Assembly (NCBI RefSeq): GCF_001522545.3
Contig: NC_031771.1
Coordinates: forward strand, 65,600,492-65,664,491
Length of the DNA stretch: 64,000 nucleotides
Direction of reading: 5' to 3'
Source: Parus major
Taxonomy: Eukaryota; Chordata; Aves; Passeriformes; Paridae
Both the position numbers and the translations under genes were made by a program. The first letter of the stretch is position 1; each line of letters opens with the position of its first letter. Under the pieces are notes generated by a model that saw only the letters and a program-made list of their open reading frames with translations, was not told where the DNA came from and searched no databases. Below are positions 10,657-22,942 of this stretch, one piece after another.

Positions 10657-11609
10657 GAAATATTCTTCTTCTTTGGAGTACACAGAGACTGAACTTCTGT
10701 TGATTTATTCAGTGTGGGAGGGTAAGGACACAAAGAAAAAAATTTACAAAGAAGCAGCTGGATTTTTATAATTTTTTTTCATTTTTTTTTTAAGTTGTTC
10801 ATAACAATTTTACAGCTGGTAGCTGCAAGTGCTGGCTTTGTAACTATTACAAATGACTCACGAGCACAGGAAAAGCACAGTTTTTAGAAGAGGGATTGCA
10901 ACACAGTCAGCAGTAGTTGTGAAGAAACTCTATAATAAAAAGCAGATTAGCTGGTCAATTTATCAGTAAATAAATTCTTTTTCCACGAAAGAGTCCTTGT
11001 CAAGCTGCATGACCAGCATATTCAATTACCTTCCAGAGTAAATATAAACCTCTTTACATGACTCTTTCCTAGAAATAAAAGAAAGAGGGAGATAGAAAAC
11101 AGTGCCCCAGCCATTTCAACCTGAGTCTCCCAGACTCCTTTATAGTGCTTTTCTGAGCCCATTTCAGTGGAATTCTAATCTTCTATTTTGTTAAATATAA
11201 ATGGGCTTCTAATAATGAGAGCAACATGGAAATTTCAGATGTTCAGAACTTGTGTATGATTCATCCACTTGGGAATGTCAAGGCTGGTTTCACTCTCACT
11301 TGCAAATCAAATGTCTTTTCCAGAACCCAAATTAACCAAAGTACCCCACAGTGTCCAAGGCCCCCATTCCCTTCCCAGAAGACATGACTTTGAGTCAGAA
11401 AATATAATCAGAGATAAAATATTGTTGATTTTTACAGTGTTTCTGGGAGAAGAAACATGGTGCAAGCATATTTTGTGAGCTGCAAATCGCATTTTGAGGC
11501 AGAAGGTTCTGGGGATTTAGGAAGAGTTCTTTGGTCGGTTAGGAGTGAAATTTTGGGATAACATTGATGGGAAAGTCAGCATTTCAAATAGCTCCCAAGA
11601 AAACCCAAT
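10657..11609. other. Unrecognised sequence
   Basis: A T-rich run lies at about 10768-10796. Nothing else stands out. Confidence 0.45.
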
Positions 11610-11850
11610 CACAGAATCATGGAATGGTTTGGGTTAGGAGGGACATCAAAAATCATCCATGCCATGGGCAGGGACACCTTCCACTGTCCCAGGTTGCTCC
11701 AAGCCCTGTCCAACCTGGCCTTGGGCACTTCCAGGGATCCAGGGGCAGCCCCAGCTTCTCTGGGCACCCTGTGCCAGGGCCTCCCCACCCTCAGAGGGAA
11801 TATCCCATATCCCCTTCCCAATATCCCATCTATCCCTGCCCTCTGGCAGT
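11610..11850 (-). mobile_element. CR1 LINE, 3' fragment
   Basis: The plus strand opens CACAGAATCATGGAATGGTT, then CATGGGCAGGGACACCTTCC, GGATCCAGGGGCAGCC, the CTCTGGGCACCCTGTGCCAG block and CCCTGCCCTCTGGCAGT. Reverse orientation, 5' truncated at the CTGGCAGT block. Confidence 0.93.
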
Positions 11851-13509
11851 CCGAAGACTGATGAGTTTTTTCCCTCACCACTCGTTGCTGAAGTTCATTT
11901 TCTGACCATCCTTGCTTGATGCTTGATCCACACCCAAGTACTTTAAAAATGGCTGCTTGCCTCTTGGGAAATATTTTGCAGTTTTAGGATTCTTTCTTGA
12001 TCCAACTTTTTGGGTTTGTCACTGAAACCATGTTCACACCATAGAAAAGTCTCTTGAAAGTCTTTAATGAAACACTGCTGGTAGCCTGAATTTCTGTAAA
12101 CCCAAAAGCCCTTACAGAGACAGACTCACTTTTTCATTTGTTTAGAAAAGAAACAGGAATAATACCTGAAACTTAATACCTCAATAGAAAATTTTTGATA
12201 TTTCTCACCTTTAAGTCCTTTAGGTTAAGAAAAGCAATCTTTACTGTCTGGATCATATCTGAATCTTGGTCTCCCAAAAGCCACAGCCATGAGGTAAAAC
12301 AACGAGAAAAGATTCACCCCTAATTTTGACTTTATGGGTTTATTCTCACTGGAGAGAGGGGGGAAAAAAGATGGAAAGAAGGGAATGATTGAACTTGCAA
12401 AATATATATCTACATATTGTCCACTCAAGCTTTTGTCAAGGATCTGGTTTTGATTTGGCTTCTCTAAGATTCCCTAAGAGATATCAGGTTTGGACTTTAA
12501 AAATTAAACATGCAAGACTGAAATTGTTTGTGCCAGAACCCAGTCCTTGGCTGACATTACCAAACAACAATTTCTTCATCTAGACACATCAGTATTTCCC
12601 CAGAAATATTAAATTTTCAGTCATAGAAATGAACAAATATTCTGGAAACTGATTAGTTTTAATTGTTTGGCTCATTCCCAGTAGGAGCAATGCAATATTA
12701 ACAGTGTGTCCTCCCCCTACTCATGGACACAACCAGTGCTATATTTAGGCCAAGAGGGAAAATATGAGCAGATTCTGTGTTATTTGGTAAAATTAAAAGC
12801 CTTAGGATGGCTGTGGGGGAAAGCCTTGTGGCAGAGGTATTAGAGTTTCACAAGTAGAACGGCCTGAGCCTGCATGAATTTGGGCTGGGTTGACTTTCCT
12901 CTGTGACCAAGCTACAAGAAAATATTTTAGGTTGGCACAACTCTGAGCTGAAAAATCTGCCTCAGGCTAGAGGTTCAATTTCTTTCCAAGGGATCTTGCT
13001 GTGGGAATGACAATGATGTATCAAAGGTGGCCAAGTAAACCTCCTTGGAGGGCTTTTCCCTCAGCTGATATCTAAGAAATCTCATCCTGTTTAGACTAAA
13101 CATAGAGGACAGTGTTTAACATGTTCCAAGTACAGGGGACAGCTGCAGAATTCTTCACCCATGTTTAGTAGAAATCAACATGTGGGATGAAAATTTCTTT
13201 GTGAAAACCTGCTGGATTGAGAATAAAAACAAGCCCAGTCTAGCACAACTTGGCAGATCCAAGGGCCCGTGCAAGGCCCACTGCAGGGTGAGGATTCTCC
13301 TTTCTGTGAGCTGATGGCCTGGCTGTGGGGCAGTTTTAGGGATCTGTATGTGAAGGTCTGGTGGCTTCATCCTGCCCTTAAAATGGTCCAGTACCGTGAA
13401 CAGGGAGGTTCCTCACTCCTCAGCACTGGTGAGATCTCCCTGCTTGGCCAGTTTGGGATCCCAAGAACAAGAGCAAGAAGAACACATGAGAGAGGATCCT
13501 GTGAAGGCC
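11851..13509. other. Unrecognised sequence
   Basis: No gene or repeat family recognised. Short poly-purine runs near 12355-12385 only. Confidence 0.4.
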
Positions 13510-13790
13510 CCTGAAGGTGATTAAAGGCTTGGAGAATCTGTCACATGAGGAGATGCAGAGTCAGCTAGGGCTGTTCATCCTCCAGGAGAGAAGATCTTAC
13601 CAACATGTGTTGGTAGCTGATGAGTACCTGATGTGGGGACCCCGATTTTTCTCAGTGGTGCCCACTGAATGGACAAGAAGCAACGGGCAGAAATTGAAAT
13701 AAAATAAATTCCATGTAAACACAAAAAACACCTTTCCTAATGTGGAGGTTGTATGGACACCTCATTGCAGGCTTTCAGTCTTTGGAGAAG
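13510..13790 (+). mobile_element. CR1 LINE, diverged 3'-region fragment
   Basis: GATTAAAGGCTTGGAGAATC, ATGAGGAGATGCAGAGTCAG, TGTTCATCCTCCAGGAGAGA and CTCAGTGGTGCCCACTGAAT follow the order of the CR1 region just upstream of its 3' untranslated blocks. Divergence is high and the right edge is approximate. A TACCAACA...TGTTGGTA palindrome lies inside at about 13597-13614. Confidence 0.65.
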
Positions 13791-13799
13791 GACTCTTCA

Positions 13800-14090
13800 T
13801 CAGGAACTTGACAGGGCAAAGGGAAATGGCTTCAAACTAGAAGACAATAGATTTAGATTAGATATTAGAAAAAAAATTGTTCCTTGTGAGGGTGGGGAGG
13901 CCCTGGCACAGGGTGCCCAGAGAAGCTGTGGCTGCCCCTGGATCCCTGGAAGTGTCCAAGGCCAGGCTGGCTGGGGCTTGGAGCACCCGGGGCTAGTAGA
14001 AGGTGTCCCTGGCCATGGAAGGCAGGGGTCAAAACTGGATTGCCCTCAGAGTCCTTTCCAACCCAAACCATTCCATGATTTTCCATTACT
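13800..14090 (+). mobile_element. CR1 LINE, 3' fragment
   Basis: ATTTAGATTAGATATTAGAA is followed by AATTGTTCCTTGTGAGGGTG, GCCCAGAGAAGCTGTGG and the TTCCAACCCAAACCATTCCA tail. Same direction as the piece ending just left of it, so the two may be one copy with a rearranged middle or two insertions. Confidence 0.88.
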
Positions 14091-17000
14091 TTATAAACAT
14101 AATATATAAATATTATATATAAAAATATTAAAAATATTATAAACCTAGAACATTTCCATAATAACAGAAACCACATAGAAGCATATTCCAGCTTTTTGTA
14201 CAACGATCCAGCTCCACTGAAGTCTGCAAGGATGTGGCCAAAGCATTGTCACAGCTGTCCTTGCAACAAGGAGGGAACACATCCCACAACAGAGTGGCCA
14301 AGGATGGAGTAGGGCACCTTGGGAGCTGGATTTTAACATGTAGACACTGACAACAAAGCTGCAAGGTTTTAATCACTGTTTTACGTGTGCCACGCACGCC
14401 ACTCTCTTATTTTGGGAACAGCTTATTACTTTGTCTGGTCTGCTGCAGATGCTAATGCATGTAGATGCTAATCAAGATTCCTGCTCTGCTTTCCCGCCTC
14501 ACCTAATTGGATTGCATTAGAGCTCGTTTGGGAGTTTGCAGTCAGAATCACAAATGGAATTGGATCACAGCTCCCCGGTCTCGGCGTGGTGGCAGCTGTG
14601 CTGCAGAGGAGGAGGAGGCCAAAATCTCAGTGCAGCCAAAGAAATCCCTTGGCCATGCAAATAAATGTCCTGGAGTCACTTGGAAAGGGTGGCACACCTC
14701 ACTCCAGAGGCTCTAGCAGAGGTACACAACTCTATTATTTTGTAATAAGCAGCAGAGGATTTGGAGCAGCTACAGGAATGAGGTGGATGTGGGACAGGCA
14801 GGAGCTTGGTTATTGAAACGTGGCACATTTGAAAAACACTGTGACCTGACTTAGGGAGAGAATAAGGAAAGGGTTATGAGCTCCTTCCTCCTGCTATGGG
14901 TTTGGTTTCAAAGCCCCATTAGCTACCCTTTGGTTCTCAGTATTTGGACTTAATAGAAGGAATTACTCCTAAATCACAAGAAAACAAAAATAAAATTAAT
15001 CACTTAGATAAATTCACCCAGTTTTAGTGTGCACTCTCTTCTTCCAGTGGGCCAGTTCTGCAGTCACTCCTATTTTTATTCATAGTCTAAGGTCTGTATT
15101 CTGATAAGCTTTACTTGGGTGATGGATTCAAAATTTCCTGAAAAGAAGAGCAAAGTGACAACATCCATTCTAGAAAAAAAAAAAAAGTTTATTTCATCTT
15201 TTAGTTTTTTTCCAGCTTTTCAATGTGATGTGATTGGGAAAAAAAACAGCATGAAAAGCACTGAGTTACTTGGCTGCTCCCTGGCAGCTTTTACCTAACA
15301 ATCACAACCCTTTATGTGATCTATGATAGATAATATATATAATATTTATCTGATAAAAAATGCCACAAATATTTGTGGTCAGAAATTCTTTGAGACAAGA
15401 AATCTGAATGAAAATGATTTGGCAAGAGCTAGAAATAACTGCCCTCTACACTGATTCCAAGCCCTCATTTATTTTTGTTAAACAACCTTGTCTGATTTTT
15501 CCTTTCTTCCACAGAGAGTTTGAAAACATCAATTTTTCCATCTCTAAACAGACTCTCCAAGTGGTAAGAATGGTTTGTTCTGTCCTTTTTGAGAGAAATG
15601 GAAGCAAGAGCTCAGATGTATTAAAAAATAGAGCCTGGAAATCTTTTGAAGTACAGCTAAAATTCACAGCACTGAGCCTAAACACTTCAGATCTGGCCTT
15701 TGTAGATGACAATGGCATCTTCACTCTTTCCCCCCAAATTCTTTCTCAGCTACCAAGAGGCGAACCTGGCATTTTATGTATGTTGATGTTATTCACTGAG
15801 GTTCACCATAAAACTGTCTAATCCAAAATATTTTTGACTATTTGTAATTTTATTACTGATGGAGCCCAGGAATGAGGAAGAATCAGGAGTCCCAGGCACA
15901 AGGTTTACACATTTTTCCCTCTAACACTCCAACTCAAACTCTCTCTCCTGGTTCCTAACTCAGTGCTATAACACATTGCTGTTATTTTACAAATTTCTTT
16001 GCATCCTGGCAGGAAAGAAGCCTCAAGATGAGGACAGCAGCCTATACTCATTTTGTTTTTTCGTGGAAAGACTGAATGGGTCCCTCTTAGTGGGAAATGA
16101 GCCTCAGGAGATCTCCAAAGAGCCAGTTTGAATCCCCCCATGGGATGTGCACAAGTCATGAGCACACCAAGATGATGAAGAAGCTTGAGAACTAATTAAC
16201 TTTTAAGGTGAAAAAACAATCTTTACATGGAATCTACTAGATTCAAAGAGAAGGGTGAGCATTAAAGAGGGAAAAGAGGTACTGAAAGGGAGATGCTTTG
16301 CAAGAAATGAAGGTGGACTAACCCAAATATAATAAGTGCCACTGTCCTGGTGGTTGCAGTTATATTTCACATGTTCAAACTCAGAGACTGAATAGCAAAG
16401 AGCCCTTTGGATTTCTTGTAAATCAACTCCCCTGTTTATTATAAACACATCCCAGACTGGGAATCAGCAAGAGCAGTGATGAAAGAATTACTTCTGCTTC
16501 TCTGAGAAGCCTGGCAGCTTTCCCTTTGCTAATGCTTCCTCTTTGTGTCTCTGAAGAGCTCAGCCCTACTTGCTGCAATCTTCATTGTGGGTGCTCAGTG
16601 CTCAGTCTGTAATACCCCTGCCAGCCTGACACTGAGTAATAGCTTTCCAAAAATGCCTCCAAGGCCATTTTAAATGTGGCAAAATGGTCTGTAACAAAAT
16701 AGGTAAATGCAAAAACCTCATGGGATTTATATAAAAAGCCCCTGAAGAAGGGAAGGAAACTAATTGCTGTCTGTGTTCAGCTGTTCTGTTAAAACATCTT
16801 TTGCTTCAACACTTTTCATGGATACAATGCTAATACACTTTCTTCTGGGGAGATGTAGCTTTTCTCACATGAATGTCTATCACCTCAGGGATAAGACATT
16901 ATTCAGGTCAAGAAACACGCCAGGAAAAAAGCCACATATGGGAGCAGTTTCAGACACTTTATTCTTTTCCTGGGCTTTGCAGAGCCTTGTGGAAGATCCT

Positions 17001-18933
17001 TCCATGTGTCAGTCATTTCCACAGTCCCAGGTCCTGATTGAGAGGTGAATTAAAATCTCTGGTATTGGTGGGAAATGGTAAAACAGATCAAAGGAAAAAT
17101 CTTCTGTGGTTGAAAATATTTCTGTCTACATAAACTTAACTATAATCTTGTGTAATTTATACATGTTAACACATACATGTATGTGCTAACTTTTATGTGA
17201 AATTTTATTCCATTTTTATAAGTACTGAGGGCTGGCAGCCATCAACACAAGATGACAGAAAGGTCTCTTTAATCATTTTTTTCTCAGGAACCAGCTTTGT
17301 GGGACTGAAAACAATGAAGAAATAATGCTTTAAGAACAAAAAACACCCAACAAAACCTGTTGGATAAATGGTTGCCAAAGACTTTATCTTCTGATAACTC
17401 TCTTTTTCTCTCTCTGCTGGAACAGAAGCAGAGTTGATAAGATTTGTTGAGGTGCATTTTATGGCTGGGTTTCTTTTTGTGACCATCACACATAATCTGT
17501 GTGTGCTGAATGCTCTGCCAAGGCTGAGAGAGGATGAGGCTGCCCAAGGTGGGAGTCTTACCCCGGTGTCATTGGAATTTCTTACCAGAGGTGAAGAACA
17601 GTGTGTTATCAACGTGTGAGGATGTGCCAGTCTTCCTATCGCAGCGAGCAGCACCTCAGAGACACTTTTAGAATTGAAAACTTCACAGGAAGTGAATTTG
17701 GCAATCAACCTGGCAGCTTTCACTCAAGTGAAACCATTATTTCAATCAGCCACATTTTTATTTTTTTTTCCCAAAGTAGACACTGCAGGGTGCAGCCTGA
17801 GATGTCCAGATTTTATTTCATAACTGTTCTGTTTCATTTGATTTAGCTTTTCCATTTTTCTTAGCTGTGCCAGCTATTGGGAAGCTTTATTATTATTTTT
17901 ATAGCCTTCCAAATGCATTGCAGGGTTGTAACAAGCATCTCCAATGTCTTGAGGCAGTTCCCGCCTGCCTGTTGCTAAACTGCTTTGAGTAATGTGGTTA
18001 TTCAAAAAATAAATACATCTCTGTGCAATGCATCTAAATGTGATCCTCTCTGAAAATCAGTTTAAATTCTGTACCACATCTTTGGCTCAGAGGTTTTGGG
18101 GGATTTTTTTTTTAATCCCTTTCTCTCAAGTCTTTCAGTCACAGCTGAACTTTCCAGGAATAAAACTTCCAAGAGTCTTATACGTGATACGATGGAATTT
18201 TGCAACAGAAATGACACAAACTTTCATCCACTTGTTGGAGTCAGGTTATTTCAAGAAATAGGTTCTGCTCAAAGCACCATCATGTTCCTGTGCTCTGTGT
18301 ATTTCTGAAGCAGTCGTGGCTTTCATCACTTTACTTTTAAGGAGCCTTATGCTGTTTCCCTGCATGCTGAACTACAGGCAGTGAGGACCTGTCACTCTGA
18401 ATTACTTTCATTCTCAGAGTCATTATCAGGAGAGGACTAGAAGAAAATCTTGGTAAGAAGTAACATCCTCTGCTTTTCTGCGTAACCACATTTATACTAA
18501 AGAGAAAAATAAAATCTTTAAAGACAGCTGCTTGGTGAGACCTTCTGAAATAAGTGAAAAAGGAAACAGAAAGTAAAATATCTTTAGAGGCTTTTTGCTG
18601 CACCTACTGAATTTCGTGACTCAAAGCCCCTCTTTCAATCACAAACACCTTAAAAAAGAAAATAAAATAGATTCAGAATACATTCAATGTAAAGAAATGT
18701 GTCCTAAGGAAAAGAAGATTCCCTTTATTTGACTGTCCTGTTTTAATTCTCATGTCACTGTGACCCAGCTGCTTTGGTTGTGACACCACAACCAAACACC
18801 CTTCTCTGTGGAACTTTCAGGAGCTTTGGCTGCAGCAGTGCCCTGCCAGCCATGAGAGATGGTGGTGCTGATGGGGAACAGCACCTTGTGCTCACCCTCC
18901 AGTGCTGGAACAATCCAAATGGGCTTCTCAAGG
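14091..18933. other. Long unrecognised stretch
   Basis: AT-rich patches lie at 14098-14148 and 15320-15362. A pair of octamer-like motifs at 14447-14472 is listed separately. The open frame at 15408-15821 (137 codons) and that at 17205-17723 (172 codons, minus) have no recognisable domain, and I do not call them genes. Nothing else is identified. Confidence 0.4.
14447..14472. promoter_or_regulatory. Paired AGATGCTAAT motifs (candidate regulatory element)
   Basis: AGATGCTAAT occurs at 14447-14456 and 14463-14472, exactly 16 bases apart, with ATGCAT between. ATGCTAAT is one base from the POU/octamer consensus ATGCAAAT. The surroundings (to about 14530) look like complex, non-repeat DNA. A role as enhancer is inference only. 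Confidence 0.2.
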
Positions 18934-19262
18934 ACTCAGAGATTCATTAAGGTCAGGGAAGACTTCTGAGATCACCAAGTCCAACTGTCAAGCCAGCACC
19001 ACCACCATGTTCATCACTAAATCATGTCCTTACGTGCCATATTCTCGTATTTGGGATATTTTTTTTCCAACACTTGTGGGGCTGGTGACTCCAGCACTGC
19101 TCTGGGAATCTTGTTCCAGTGCTCAACAACCCTTTCCACAAAGAAAGAATTTTTTTTATTGATCTAAACCTCCCCTGGTGCAACTTGAAGCTGTTTCCCC
19201 TTGTCCTCTACGAAGGAGACTCTGGGCCTGAAGGAAATGTCTGTAGGTCAGCATTGTCCTGA
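18934..19262 (-). mobile_element. CR1 LINE, older 3' fragment
   Basis: GATCACCAAGTCCAACTGTC near the left end, ACTCCAGCACTGCTCTGGGA, CAACCCTTTCCACAAAGAAA and CTAAACCTCCCCTGGTGCAA followed by AACTTGAAGCTGTTTCCCCT are CR1 blocks in reverse order. More diverged than the AGAAGCTGTGG copies; the terminal CAGAATCA is gone. Confidence 0.85.
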
Positions 19263-19876
19263 AGAGCACAATTTTGGTTTTGGTTTGGGTAGAAAGAGAC
19301 CAATGGGCAGCAATAAAAGGATGAAAGTTGTGCAGGAGAAGTGAATGGGGTTTGGGTGGTTTAACTCAGCAGCTCCTCTGTTTTACAGCTCTGCCTACAC
19401 AGCAGCTAAACTATTTTTCAGTGAAGGGCCAGTGAATTAATTTCCAACATCTTTTTTAAGAAAGATAACCAAGCTGGCTTGGGGAAAGCACGCAGAGATA
19501 TCAGGAGACAGTTCACAGAGCTTTGGGACAGACTTGCAGCTGCTGAGGAAGTTGATTTTACCTGCTAGAGGGAGGAAGGTGCTGACAGAGAAGATTGTGC
19601 ACATGGCAGTTCACATTTCTTTAGCAAACTTCACCTTCTGGCAAGAGTTGCTCAGGAAATCTTTCCCACAGTGTGATGATATCTGACAGAAAATTGTAGC
19701 TGCTGATGGAGAAAATGGTATGTGCTTAACCAGAAAGGATTTATCCATTTGCTCCTCACTACTAAAAAATAGCTGATTACAATGGGAAAGGTCTAAAAAT
19801 ATTCTTTAACTTTCAGTTGGACACTTCACTGCACAAAGCACTACACAAGATTTTATTTGGGCTCCTGGTCAATATG
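19263..19876. other. Unrecognised sequence
   Basis: I see nothing here. Confidence 0.45.
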
Positions 19877-19936
19877 TTGGAACAAGATGATCTTTAAGGT
19901 TCCTTCCAGTCCAAACCAGCCTATGATTTTATGAAC
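19877..19936 (+). mobile_element. CR1 LINE, 3' end only
   Basis: TTGGAACAAGATGATCTTTA, GGTTCCTTCCAGTCCAAACC and CTATGATTTTATGA: about 60 bases of the CR1 3' terminus, same subfamily as the piece at 2500. Confidence 0.8.
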
Positions 19937-21383
19937 TCTTTTTTCTGTTTGCCAATGTACAGACACTTGTTTTAAAAGTCTTTAACTGTCAAAATAGGAA
20001 TAAAAAAGATAATCTGACTCTTGGAGACAAAGTTCATCCACAATTCAATTGAAAACAACTCTTAATAGCCCTTAACGACAAGAAATGAATTGAAAAATAA
20101 AAACCAGGAGAGTAATATGAAGGTCAACATGAAACTTCACATTGAAATGCTGTTCCAGTGTTTAGAGAAGAGCAAGCTGTGAAAATATATTGCTTTTGGC
20201 CCACAGACCCAGACTAATCATGGGGCAAGAATGATCCAGCAGAGGGTTTTAATTGAGCTCTGTGCATTTCTGGGATGGGGCTCTGGGAATTCAGTCCCTT
20301 CTGTGTGATTAATAAACACCGAGTTAATGGGCAGAAGGGACCAGCAGATCAATCATGGTGACATCTTGCAGAACAAAGCTCTTGAGAGCTCTCCCACTTG
20401 TCCTGCACTGCTTCCAGAAAAACATCCAGCCTTCATCTGTGGAGAGCCAAAGATGGATATTCTGCTGTCTCCTTTGGGACCTTGTTTTACTCTTTAAAAT
20501 CTCTGTCCTGGACACTGGAACACCCCTAGTTTAACATTTCCAGCTGTTGTTTCTCACTAATATTTTCCTTTCCAATCTAAAAAAACTGTTCTGCATTTGT
20601 GGTTATCTCCCCACAGGAAAAGTAACATTGTTGTAATTATTATCTAATAATAATAATTATAGTTTATTATTGTTCTAAGTAATGCTAACAATCAGATTTT
20701 CTTCCTCATGTTTCTTTTTGATAAGACTTTATCAGTGTATGGCACTTCTCAAAACCCCCAAAAACTTTTGCATCTCATTTCTTTATTTCTTCAGGATAAT
20801 CCTGGGGGAGTTTGCAGAATATGGACACCAACCCAATATTACTCCAAATGAATATATTAGGTAGATATTGACAAATTTCAGCTTCTTGTTGGAAGGTTAC
20901 TTCATTCTCCCAAGACAAAATGCTGATCTTTTCACATAGTCAATGTTGTAATGAGCATTACATTGCACATTTTACTATTTCTTTACTTTCTGATTTCATG
21001 TGGCCAAATGTAATGTCTGACATGCAAAAACCTAATAAAATTTTAAAAACTACCACATCATTTCAATTCAGCTGCTAATTTAAAGAGGTAATGGGATGTA
21101 TTTATCCACTTGAATTGCACCTGTGGAGTTGCACCAGGCAATCATTCCAAAGGAGGTCAGATCTGGTTCAGTCCTCTGCCTTCCACCTTGGCTGTTCAAC
21201 ATGAATTTATTGATCACATCATCTTCCTCGAGGAGAGGCTGCTGTACTTTCTGATTTAGAGCTCACTCCTCACCCTGCAATCACAGTTCTCATTTTAAGA
21301 GTCTGTCAGGCTGATGGTGGCCTGAACCATGAAACCTTTCATGGAAATTTAAATACTCTGTGGCTGTGATAGCCCAGCCAGAG
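19937..21383. other. Unrecognised sequence
   Basis: A TAATAATAATAATTAT patch lies near 20640-20665. No gene or repeat family recognised otherwise. Confidence 0.4.
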
Positions 21384-21388
21384 ATGTC
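21384..21388. repeat. Target-site duplication of LTR C, left copy (ATGTC)
   Basis: Identical to 22241-22245; the LTR starts with TG directly after it and ends in CA directly before the other copy. Confidence 0.7.
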
Positions 21389-22240
21389 TGTGGAGGCTGA
21401 ACTCCAGCAAACAAGTACCACACAGGCCCTTGGCCACCCCACCCCTGCTCCTCCCTGGTGGGATGGGGAGCAGAATCAGAAAAAAAAAAATCAAAAACCC
21501 ATAGGTTGAGATAGGAACAGTTTAATAATTGAAATAATAATAATGATAAAGGGAGAAGGAAGAGGAGGAGAAGGAGAAGGAGGAGGAGGAGGAGGAGAAG
21601 GAGAAGGAGAAGGAGAAGGAGAAGGAGAAGGAGAAGGAGAAGGAGAAGGAGAAGGAGGAGGAGGAGGAGGAGGAGNGAGGAGAAGGAGAAGGAGAAGGAG
21701 AAGGAGAAGGAGAAGGAGAAGGAGAAGGAGAAGGAGAAGGAGAAGGAGGAGGAGGAGGAGGAGGAGGAGGAGAAGGAGAAGGAGAAGGAGAAGGAGAAGG
21801 AGAAGGAGAAGGAGAAGGAGGAGGAGAAGGAGGAGGAGAAGGAGAAGGAGAAGGAGAAGGAAGAAGAAGAAGGAGATGATGAAAGGAACAAAACCCAAGA
21901 GAAGCAAGAGATGCCCAACACAATTGCTCACCACCTGCTGACCAATGCCCAGCCCTTCCCCCAGCAGTGATTGTCCCATCCTGGGCAAGTTCTCCAGTTA
22001 AATATTGGGAATTATGTTCTATGAGCTGCAATATTCCCTTGGCCAGTTCATCCAGCTGTCCTGGACATGCTCCCTCCCAGAACAAGGAAAACTGAAAAGT
22101 CCTTGATGTAGACTAAGCATGACTTGTAACAACTAAAACAGCAGTGTGTTATCAACATTATTCCAGTCCTGAATCCAAAACACAGAGCTGTGCCAGCTAC
22201 TGGGAAGAAAATAATCTCTATCCCAGCCAAAATCGGGACA
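21389..22240 (-). mobile_element. Solo ERV LTR carrying a large purine microsatellite (LTR C)
   Basis: Read on the minus strand it starts TGTCCCGATTTTGGCTGGGA at 22240, passes GTGTTTTGGATTCAGGACTG, AATAATGTTGATAACACAC and the CAAGGACTTTTCAG block, and after the microsatellite continues TTTCAATTATTAAACTGTTC, CTATCTCAACC and CCCCATCCCACC, ending ...CTCCACA at 21389. I recognise this order as a widespread avian LTR, commonly classed as ERVL-like. Ends are TG...CA and a 5-bp ATGTC duplication flanks it. In the family this position near TTTCAATTATTAAACTG normally holds an A/T simple tract; here it is a 325-bp GGA/GAAGGA array (21551-21875). No internal retroviral sequence is present, so it is a solo LTR. 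Confidence 0.88.
21551..21875 (+). repeat. Polypurine microsatellite (GGA/GAAGGA)n
   Basis: About 325 bases of pure A/G, alternating GAAGGA hexamer blocks and GGA triplet blocks, with one unresolved base at 21676. It lies wholly inside LTR C. Every frame reads as E/G/R/K or S/P/L/F runs, which are not proteins. Long homopurine mirror-like tracts can form triplex DNA and are prone to length change; this is general knowledge, not shown here. Confidence 0.95.
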
Positions 22241-22245
22241 ATGTC
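22241..22245. repeat. Target-site duplication of LTR C, right copy (ATGTC)
   Basis: Matches 21384-21388. Confidence 0.7.
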
Positions 22246-22736
22246 CCACAGAGCCATTTCCTTGGCCTGCTCTGTCTGCCAGAAATGGTTTCACATGTCA
22301 TAAGAAACACGCTGTTCTCGCTTTTGCTTTGTCATCATCTGGCGAAAAATTATGAGTAATATTTTATACAGATGCATTCTGTCTGTCTGCATTTTGTGAA
22401 AATGAGGCAATCTGAATCTGATTCCTTCCCCTCTGCAATTTTCTCATGGGATTCATCAAATCCCATTGTGCCCTCAGTGAAGAAGAAACTTCTCTTTTCA
22501 GCACTGTGAGACAATGCCAAAAAGGTGGCAGTGAGAGGAGAATCAGACAGCAACAGCCACAGGTTTGGTAACTGTCTGTGGAGGGGAGGAAAATGAGCTA
22601 AAGAAGTTTCAAAATTTGAGATAGACATTTTATTTATTAAAAAAAAAATAAATAAAATATGTATGTGTGATGCACACATATTAATCAGAGAGGAGATGTT
22701 GCCACTTGCATAAAAATCCTCCCAAAAATTTACAGA
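22246..22736. other. Unrecognised sequence
   Basis: An A/T-rich run lies near 22625-22665. Nothing else seen. Confidence 0.45.
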
Positions 22737-22942
22737 GAATCCCAGAGTTACAGAGTGATTTGGGAGGGAAGGGACATAAAGATCATCTCATTCCACCCTG
22801 CCATGGGCAGGGACAACTCCCACTGTCCCAGGGTGCTCCAAGCTCCATCCAGCCTGGCCTTGGACACTTCCAGGGGTCCAGGGGCAGCCACAGCTTCTCT
22901 GGGCACCCTGTGCCAGGGCCTGACACCCTCACAGGGAAGAAT
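22737..22942 (-). mobile_element. CR1 LINE, 3' fragment
   Basis: GAATCCCAGAGTTACAGAGT, then AAAGATCATCTCATTCCACC, CATGGGCAGGGACAACTCCC, AGCCACAGCTTCTCTGGGCA and GACACCCTCACAGGGAAGAA. Reverse orientation; 5' truncated soon after the AATTGTTCCCTG block. Confidence 0.92.

Noticed and set aside
15408..15821. 137-codon open frame as a gene
   Set aside because: No start context, domain or family likeness; composition looks like AT-rich random sequence.
21349..22085. Open frames of 132-190 codons rich in S/F, L, P or G/E/R
   Set aside because: They are translations of the purine microsatellite inside an LTR.
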